Source: Thiothrix litoralis
GTDB taxonomy: Bacteria > Pseudomonadota > Gammaproteobacteria > Thiotrichales > Thiotrichaceae
Assembly: GCF_017901135.1 (NCBI RefSeq)
Contig: NZ_CP072801.1
Span: 3,872,501-3,936,500 of the forward strand
Reading direction: 5' to 3'
DNA length: 64,000 nt
Below the pieces are notes generated by a model. That model did not search any database and was not told the origin of the DNA. It worked only from the letters and a program-made list of their open reading frames with translations. Position numbers and translations under genes: made by a program. Numbering within the stretch: position 1 is the stretch's first letter; every line of letters starts with the position of its first letter. Of the stretch, positions 59,027 through 64,000 are shown piece after piece.

Positions 59027-60262
59027 ATGCCTGCACAACACACGATTAACTCCAACCGCCTGCAACACCGCATCCAGACCCTTGCCGACATCGGTCGCAA
59101 GGGTGACGGCGGCGTTTACCGCATGGCGCTCAGCCCCGCCGATCTCGAAGCCCGCGCCTGGTTGGGCAATGAAATCACCACTGCTGGGCTGGAACTGCGC
59201 ACCGACCCCGCCGCTAATATCAGCGCCTGCTGGAAACCTGAATTGCCGACCCGCGTCCTGTCCGGTTCCCACCTCGATTCCGTGCCCGGCGCAGGTCATC
59301 TGGACGGCGCACTCGGGGTGCTTGCCGCGCTGGAATGCGTCGAGCGCATCAAGGAGCTGGACATACCGCTCAAGCACGGGCTGGAAGCGATAGCCTTCAC
59401 CGATGAAGAAGGCCGTTTCGGTGGAATGCTCGGCTCGCAGGCGCTGGCAGGGCAGCTTTACCCCGGCGTGATTCTCGCCGCCCGCGACCTCAACGGCGTC
59501 ACCCTGACTGACGCGATGGCCGCTGCCGGTTTCGACGCGCAACAAATGCCGCTGGCGGAACGTGACCGCAAAACCCTGCACGCTTTCGTTGAACTGCATA
59601 TCGAGCAAGGGCCAGTGCTGGACAGCATGAATTGCCCCATCGGTCTGGTGCAAGCCATTACCGGCCTGTTCAAGTGGGAAATCACGCTGGAAGGCGAAAG
59701 CAACCACGCAGGCACCACGCCAATGAACATGCGCCGCGATGCCTTGCAAGGCGTGGTGGACTTCGCCAGCCAGTTGCAGCGGGTGCTGGATGAATACGGA
59801 ACCTGCCACAGCCGCGCCACCATCGGCAAGCTGCAAGTGTTCCCCGGTGCAGCCAACGTCGTACCCGGCAAGGCAGTGTTTACGCTGGAAGTGCGCGATA
59901 CCGATGCGGAGGTCATGAAGCAATTGGGCGATGCTTTCCAGCGCACCCTATTCGCCGTCGCCCGCAAGCACGACTTGGTGAAAAATTTCGTGATCCTCAG
60001 TGAACTGCCACCCGCGCCGTGCAGCGAATGGGTAGTGGAAACCGTCCGTCAGCAGGCGGAAGCATTGGGGCTGGCGTATCATGCAATGCCTTCCGGCGCG
60101 GCACATGACTGCCAGACCATCAGCAGCGTGACCCACGCGGGGATGATTTTCGTGCCCAGTAAAGGCGGCAAAAGCCATTCACCCCATGAGTGGACGGCCT
60201 TCAAAGACATCGAAGCAGGCACCAACCTGTTGTTGAATACCCTGATCAAACTAGCGAGTTGA
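59027..60262 (+). CDS. Zn-dependent amidohydrolase of the allantoate/N-carbamoyl-amino-acid hydrolase family
   Basis: M20-family enzyme of 411 residues that cleaves a ureido or carbamoyl group. Metal ligands: H82 (SGSHLDSVP), D93 (GHLDGALGVL), E127/E128 (FTDEEGRFGG) and the histidine in ELHIEQGPVLD. The dimerisation lid has the motif SNHAGTTPMNMRRDAL. Substrates known in the family are allantoate, ureidoglycine, N-carbamoyl-L-amino acids and beta-ureidopropionate; the sequence alone does not choose between them. It is followed by an isochorismatase-family gene after one base, so the two probably act in one pathway. Confidence 0.88.
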   Translation: MPAQHTINSNRLQHRIQTLADIGRKGDGGVYRMALSPADLEARAWLGNEITTAGLELRTDPAANISACWKPELPTRVLSGSHLDSVPGAGHLDGALGVLAALECVERIKELDIPLKHGLEAIAFTDEEGRFGGMLGSQALAGQLYPGVILAARDLNGVTLTDAMAAAGFDAQQMPLAERDRKTLHAFVELHIEQGPVLDSMNCPIGLVQAITGLFKWEITLEGESNHAGTTPMNMRRDALQGVVDFASQLQRVLDEYGTCHSRATIGKLQVFPGAANVVPGKAVFTLEVRDTDAEVMKQLGDAFQRTLFAVARKHDLVKNFVILSELPPAPCSEWVVETVRQQAEALGLAYHAMPSGAAHDCQTISSVTHAGMIFVPSKGGKSHSPHEWTAFKDIEAGTNLLLNTLIKLAS

Positions 60263-60263
60263 T

Positions 60264-60986
60264 ATGACTGATAGCAAGCAACCCTCAGCGGCTTTTCCTG
60301 ACCCTTTAATCGGAAGCTACCGCGAAACCATTACCCAAAAATCAGGTTTCATCGAATCCTTGCGCCAGCACCACACCGCGCTGCTGGTGATCGACGTGCA
60401 GTATCTGGATGCGAAACGCGGTTACGGTCTATTCAGTGACGATGATATGGCGGGTCTGCCTCCTGAATCGCAGGAGTATTATTTCGGGCGGCTGGAAACC
60501 ATGGTGTTGCCCAATATCCGCCGTTTGCAGGATACGTTCCGTGAGGCGGGGCTGGAAGTCATTCACACCCGCATCCAGTCATTGACCAAGAATGGGCGCG
60601 ACCGGGGGCCGGGGCATCGGCGCTTGGGGCTGCACGCGGCACCGGGTTCCAAAGAGGCTGAGTTTCTGGAAGAAGTTGCGCCGATTGGCGATGAAATCAT
60701 TATCAACAAGACCGCCAGCGGGGTGTTCAATTCCACCAATCTGGAATACGTGCTGCGTAATCTGGGGGTGACTGCCTTGGTAATTTGTGGGGTGTATTCC
60801 AACGAATGTGTATCCACCGCTACCCGTGATGCTTGTGATCTGGGGTTTTACGTCACGATTGTGTCGGATGGGGTGGCGACGGTGACGCCAGAGTTGGAAC
60901 ACGCGACCGTAACGACCATGCGTGACCGTTATGCACGGATTTTGACGACGGATGAAGTCATCGGTGAGACGGTAAAACTGGCTTAA
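60264..60986 (+). CDS. isochorismatase-family cysteine hydrolase
   Basis: A 240-residue hydrolase. The triad residues are visible as D44 (LLVIDVQYLD), K near 149 (INKTASGVFNST) and C near 181 (YSNECVSTATRDACDLG). The long N-terminal segment before the first motif and the pairing with a ureide amidohydrolase recall carbamoyl-releasing members such as biuret hydrolase, N-carbamoylsarcosine amidase or RutB. One such activity, splitting a carbamoyl or ureido product into ammonia and CO2, is my inference. The ATG follows the upstream stop by one base. Confidence 0.85.
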   Translation: MTDSKQPSAAFPDPLIGSYRETITQKSGFIESLRQHHTALLVIDVQYLDAKRGYGLFSDDDMAGLPPESQEYYFGRLETMVLPNIRRLQDTFREAGLEVIHTRIQSLTKNGRDRGPGHRRLGLHAAPGSKEAEFLEEVAPIGDEIIINKTASGVFNSTNLEYVLRNLGVTALVICGVYSNECVSTATRDACDLGFYVTIVSDGVATVTPELEHATVTTMRDRYARILTTDEVIGETVKLA

Positions 60987-61290
60987 TTCTGCGGTTTGCG
61001 CTCTTCAAATATGCCTTAAATATGCCCTTGATTTTTTGAATTTCAGGGGAAGACCTGTTAGGGTGTGAAAAATTACTTCCACCTGTTTTCTAGAAAATAT
61101 ATAGGAATCATTGGCTTGCCACTAAAATGGTATGGCTGCTGAGCAATGTTGTGATGATATTTTTCAAAAAAAGCTGTTACTTCCAGCTAGCTTGGGGTGA
61201 AAACCTCCCTCTTTCTATTTCAGCCTTGACCGCACTGGTTAACGTGACCTTTTGGGTAACGGTCGTTGCGTCTTTCATTAGGAAAACATT
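60987..61290. other. 304-bp intergenic region before the carbamoyltransferase gene
   Basis: I see no gene here. It is AT-rich, with a palindrome TTTTCTAGAAAA at 61086-61097. Near the 3' end GTTAACGTGACC and GGTAACGGTCGTT could pair imperfectly. It is long enough for a promoter and a regulatory leader, as known upstream of pyrimidine genes, but I could not identify a leader peptide or attenuator. Confidence 0.5.
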
Positions 61291-62355
61291 ATGGTAAGCA
61301 CAGTCAACTTTGAGCGCCATAGTCCCGATGTTTACGGTGCTGCTCACCCGAAGGCATTGCTGAAAGCCATTCACGAAGATGGTGCCTTTCTCAAGCCGCT
61401 GGAAAATCAGCATGTGGTCTCCATCGACCAGTTTTCCTCCGAGATGTTGCTGCAACTGTTCCGACTGGCAGCCAAGTACGAAAGTAACCCTGAGCGTTTC
61501 AGCGCTGCTTTGCAGGGCAAGGTGCTGATCAGTGCGTTCTACGAGCCGAGTACCCGCACCCGCTTGTCGTTTGAAAGTGCTTGGCATCGGCTGGGCGGCG
61601 ACATTATGTCGATTACCGACCGTTCCAGCACCGGCATCGCCAAGGGTGAATCGCTGGAAGACGTGGCGGAAATGTTCAACAACTACGGCGACTGTGTGGT
61701 GTTGCGTGATTCACAGGCGGAATCCGTACACCGTATGATGAACACCTTGCGCATCCCCATCATCAATGCGGGCAACGGGATTGATGAACACCCGACCCAA
61801 GCAATGGCAGATTTGTACACCATTTTCAAATGGCGACCTGAGTTGATCGAGCGCGATTTGCCAGCGGAAAAACGCATCCACATCGGCATTATCGGTGTGC
61901 CCGGCAAAATGCGTACCGTGCGCAGCTTGCTGAAAATCATTGCACATTTCCCGGATATGCTCAGCGAAGTCAGCATCATTCACGACAAGCGCGAGCAAGC
62001 CCTTTTTGCCGAAGGCCAGCGCGAAAGTCTGGAAGCGGCGGGTCTGAAGATCACCACTTACACTGATTTGCCAGCAGTATTACCGGCGCTGGATGTGGTC
62101 TACATCAACGCGATTGCGTGGATGGGTGACGACTACGAAACCTTCGGCAACCGCTTCAAGCTGAGCAAGGCGTCACCGCTCAAAGCCGGTGCGATCGTAT
62201 TGCACCCGTTGGCGCGAGGGGAAGAATTGTCAACCAACCTCGATGCCACCCCGCACAACTGGTATTTCTCGCAGGCACGCGGGGCAGTATTTGTGCGCAA
62301 GGCGCTGCTAACCTACATGGTACAGCGCGGTGAACGGGTCATGGACGTTATCTGA
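61291..62355 (+). CDS. aspartate-carbamoyltransferase-like enzyme with altered acceptor loop
   Basis: Carbamoyltransferase of 354 residues, about 40 more than E. coli PyrB, mainly at the N-terminus. Carbamoyl-phosphate site: FYEPSTRTRLSFE (STRT 87-90), K118 in STGIAKGES, R139, H167 in HPTQAMADLYT; LHPLARG at 304-310. R208 in KMRTVRS matches the first aspartate-binding arginine. The second site, which reads YMTRVQKER in E. coli and supplies R229 and Q231, is YINAIAWMG here (271-279), so both side chains are missing. It could still be the cell's PyrB, but a different acceptor is possible. An asparagine-synthetase gene follows after 13 bases; no pyrI is present. Confidence 0.8.
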   Translation: MVSTVNFERHSPDVYGAAHPKALLKAIHEDGAFLKPLENQHVVSIDQFSSEMLLQLFRLAAKYESNPERFSAALQGKVLISAFYEPSTRTRLSFESAWHRLGGDIMSITDRSSTGIAKGESLEDVAEMFNNYGDCVVLRDSQAESVHRMMNTLRIPIINAGNGIDEHPTQAMADLYTIFKWRPELIERDLPAEKRIHIGIIGVPGKMRTVRSLLKIIAHFPDMLSEVSIIHDKREQALFAEGQRESLEAAGLKITTYTDLPAVLPALDVVYINAIAWMGDDYETFGNRFKLSKASPLKAGAIVLHPLARGEELSTNLDATPHNWYFSQARGAVFVRKALLTYMVQRGERVMDVI

Positions 62356-62368
62356 GGGGGAAGGCATT

Positions 62369-64000
62369 ATGTGCGGTATCGGCGGAATTTTTCACAGCAA
62401 TCCACAACAGGCAATCGACTCGCAACTGCTGGTTAACATGGCGGCTATCCAGTATCACCGGGGGCCGGATGGTTTCGGCTATCAAGCGCTGGAAGGCAGG
62501 GGCGTCGGCTTTTGCCATGCGCGGCTTTCCATCATTGATCTGGATGAAAATCGCGCGCGGCAGCCGTTCGTGTCGCAGGATAAGCAGGTGCTGATGGCGC
62601 ACAACGGTGAATTTTACGACTTTCAGGAAATCCGCGCTGAACTGACCGCTCGTGGGGCGCGTTTCACCAGCAAGAGCGATTCCGAAATCCTCCTGCACCT
62701 GTATCAGCGCGAAGGGCTGGCAGCAACCTTGCCCAAGCTGCGTGGCGAATTTGCCTTCGCCCTCTACGACAGCGCCGAAGATGCCATGTATTTGGTGCGC
62801 GACCGTTTCGGCGTCAAACCGCAGTACTGGACGCTGACCGATGAGGGCGTGGTATTCGGTTCCGAGCTGAAAGTACTGTTTGCGCACCCGGTGGTGAAAC
62901 GTCAATTTAGCGCGGAAGGTTTGTACCACCAGTTGATGCAGACCATGGTTCCCGGCACGACTGCATTCGAAGGCATCCATCAGGTCAAACCCGGTTACGT
63001 GGTGAAAATCCAGCGTAACACCGGCACGCTGGCTGTGTCCGAATGGAAGTACTGGGATCTGGATTTCCCGAAAAAAAGTGAACGCCCCACCGAGTGGGAC
63101 GAAAACGAACACATCGACAATATCCGCACTGCGCTGTTGCAGGCAGTGGAAGCACGCATGGTGGCGGATGTACCGGTCGGTTGCTACTTGTCCGGCGGGA
63201 TTGATTCCTGCGCCATCCTCGGGCTGGCCTCTGCCGTCAGCCAGAATCCGGTGAAAGCCTTCACCATCGGTTTTGACGACGCCCGTTACGACGAAACCCC
63301 GATTGCCACCGCAATGGCGGAAGCGACTGATGCACAACAAGATGTGATGCGGCTTTCCGGCAATGAACTCTACGGTTATCTGGAACAAACCCTGTGGCAT
63401 ACCGAGCGCACTGTCTACAACACGTTGGCAGTCGCCAAATACCTGATGAGCCAGCACGTCAACAAAGTGAACTACAAGGTAGTGATGACCGGCGAAGGTT
63501 CGGATGAACTGTTCGGTGGCTACCCCGCTTTCCGCCGCGATATGTTCTTGCACGGTCTGGAAGACATGCGCCCGGAAGACCGCGCCGAATGGGAAGCCTT
63601 GCTGCAACAGAGCAACGAACTGGTGCAGGGTGCAATGTTGGCAAAAGATCAGGTTGACGACGAATATCTGGATGAGGTGGTCGGTTTCACCCCAAGCTGT
63701 CTGCAACCGTGGCTGGCGTGCAGCCCGCTGGTTCCCGCGCTATTGCACCCCGAATACCGCGAAACCCTCAAGGATTACCAGCCGGGCAAAGCCATTGCTG
63801 CTACCCTCGACAAGGAACAACTCGAAGGCCGCCACGCCCTCGACAAAGCACAATACGTGTGGATCAAGACCATGCTGGAAGGCCAAATCCTCACTTGGGG
63901 TGGCGACCGCGTCGACATGGCGAATTCGATGGAAGCCCGCCCGGCATTCCTCGATCATCATCTGGCGGCTGTCGCGGTGCAGGTTCCCCCCGAATTGCGT
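62369..64000 (+). CDS. asnB: asparagine synthetase (glutamine-hydrolysing) family, 3' end outside window
   Basis: The frame from ATG 62369 (MCGIGGIFHS, nucleophile Cys2) is open for 544 codons to the window edge. N-terminal Ntn glutaminase: YHRGPDGFGY, ARLSIIDLDEN and AHNGEFYDFQEIR. Synthetase domain: P-loop GCYLSGGIDSCAILG near 270-284 and GEGSDELFGGYPAFRRDM. The family includes true AsnB and many paralogues that amidate other carboxylates in secondary or osmolyte metabolism. Coupling to an atypical carbamoyltransferase makes a non-asparagine product worth considering. Confidence 0.9.
   Translation, partial: MCGIGGIFHSNPQQAIDSQLLVNMAAIQYHRGPDGFGYQALEGRGVGFCHARLSIIDLDENRARQPFVSQDKQVLMAHNGEFYDFQEIRAELTARGARFTSKSDSEILLHLYQREGLAATLPKLRGEFAFALYDSAEDAMYLVRDRFGVKPQYWTLTDEGVVFGSELKVLFAHPVVKRQFSAEGLYHQLMQTMVPGTTAFEGIHQVKPGYVVKIQRNTGTLAVSEWKYWDLDFPKKSERPTEWDENEHIDNIRTALLQAVEARMVADVPVGCYLSGGIDSCAILGLASAVSQNPVKAFTIGFDDARYDETPIATAMAEATDAQQDVMRLSGNELYGYLEQTLWHTERTVYNTLAVAKYLMSQHVNKVNYKVVMTGEGSDELFGGYPAFRRDMFLHGLEDMRPEDRAEWEALLQQSNELVQGAMLAKDQVDDEYLDEVVGFTPSCLQPWLACSPLVPALLHPEYRETLKDYQPGKAIAATLDKEQLEGRHALDKAQYVWIKTMLEGQILTWGGDRVDMANSMEARPAFLDHHLAAVAVQVPPELR

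Noticed and set aside
59012-59923. 303-codon minus-strand frame opposite the amidohydrolase gene
   Set aside because: Metal-binding motifs of the M20 family are on the plus strand; this is a codon-bias shadow.
60987-61290. PyrBI-type attenuator leader before the carbamoyltransferase gene
   Set aside because: I looked for a leader peptide, a U-rich pause and a terminator hairpin close to the start and did not find a convincing set.
62348-63706. 452-codon open frame on the minus strand opposite the asparagine synthetase gene
   Set aside because: It is antisense to strong family motifs on the plus strand, has a Phe/His/Gln-rich composition typical of reverse-strand shadows, and shows no recognisable domain.

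Overview
The window reads as chromosome of a gammaproteobacterium of moderate GC. The gene families and several recurring short repeats remind me most of the Thiothrix/Thiotrichales group; this is inference from gene content, since there is no rRNA in the window to test it. Most of the sequence is housekeeping DNA in short operons, with two solo tnpB transposons, several short palindromic repeat families and a few accessory loci.

Layout. 1-4.5 kb (minus): Deg-type protease, mutL and miaA (miaA runs off the left edge). 4.7-8.1 kb: ileS-lspA, facing argH (minus). 9.8-11.6 kb: an AlgZ/AlgR-like LytTR two-component pair, then a periplasmic thioredoxin-like gene on the other strand. 12.3-19.3 kb: the complete atpIBEFHAGDC operon with a clear sigma-70 promoter and terminator. 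19.4-24.3 kb (minus): an AAA-ATPase/PD-(D/E)XK gene, pilR, pilS and a small PP0621-like gene. 24.3-27.9 kb: nadE-glnB-tmcA, with four copies of one palindrome read in frame inside nadE and tmcA. 27.9-31.1 kb: uppP, midA, a pteridine-reductase-like SDR and rfaH.

31.3-36.4 kb holds a GldA/GldF/GldG-like ABC transporter plus a DUF4340 gene, split by an antisense solo tnpB element. 36.4-44.3 kb is the most unusual stretch: two paralogous FecR-domain secreted proteins flank a CHASE2-adenylate/guanylate cyclase and a putative outer-membrane barrel. It ends at a second solo tnpB element whose protein has an internal deletion. 45.6-56 kb (mostly minus): an ATP-grasp enzyme, a DEAD-box helicase, a lipoprotein hydrolase with 17 perfect 15-bp repeats, ubiB, DUF2058, a 2OG-Fe(II) oxygenase, an RRM protein, a cold-shock protein and ubiJ; cytochrome b561 and a beta-carbonic anhydrase lie on the plus strand. 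56.1-57.7 kb: msrPQ. 57.8-59 kb: a DUF4143 ATPase. 59-64 kb: an N-carbamoyl/ureido amidohydrolase and an isochorismatase-family hydrolase, then an aspartate-carbamoyltransferase-like gene with an altered acceptor loop and an asparagine synthetase gene that runs off the right edge.

Themes: (1) envelope and surface functions recur (PilRS, AlgZR, RfaH, UppP, LspA, MsrPQ, Gld-like ABC, FecR/cyclase locus); (2) short palindromic repeats have inserted in frame into linkers of MutL, PilR, NadE and TmcA; (3) the best candidates for undescribed biology are the FecR-CHASE2 cyclase-barrel-FecR locus and the carbamoyl-transfer/ureide-hydrolysis neighbourhood at the right edge.
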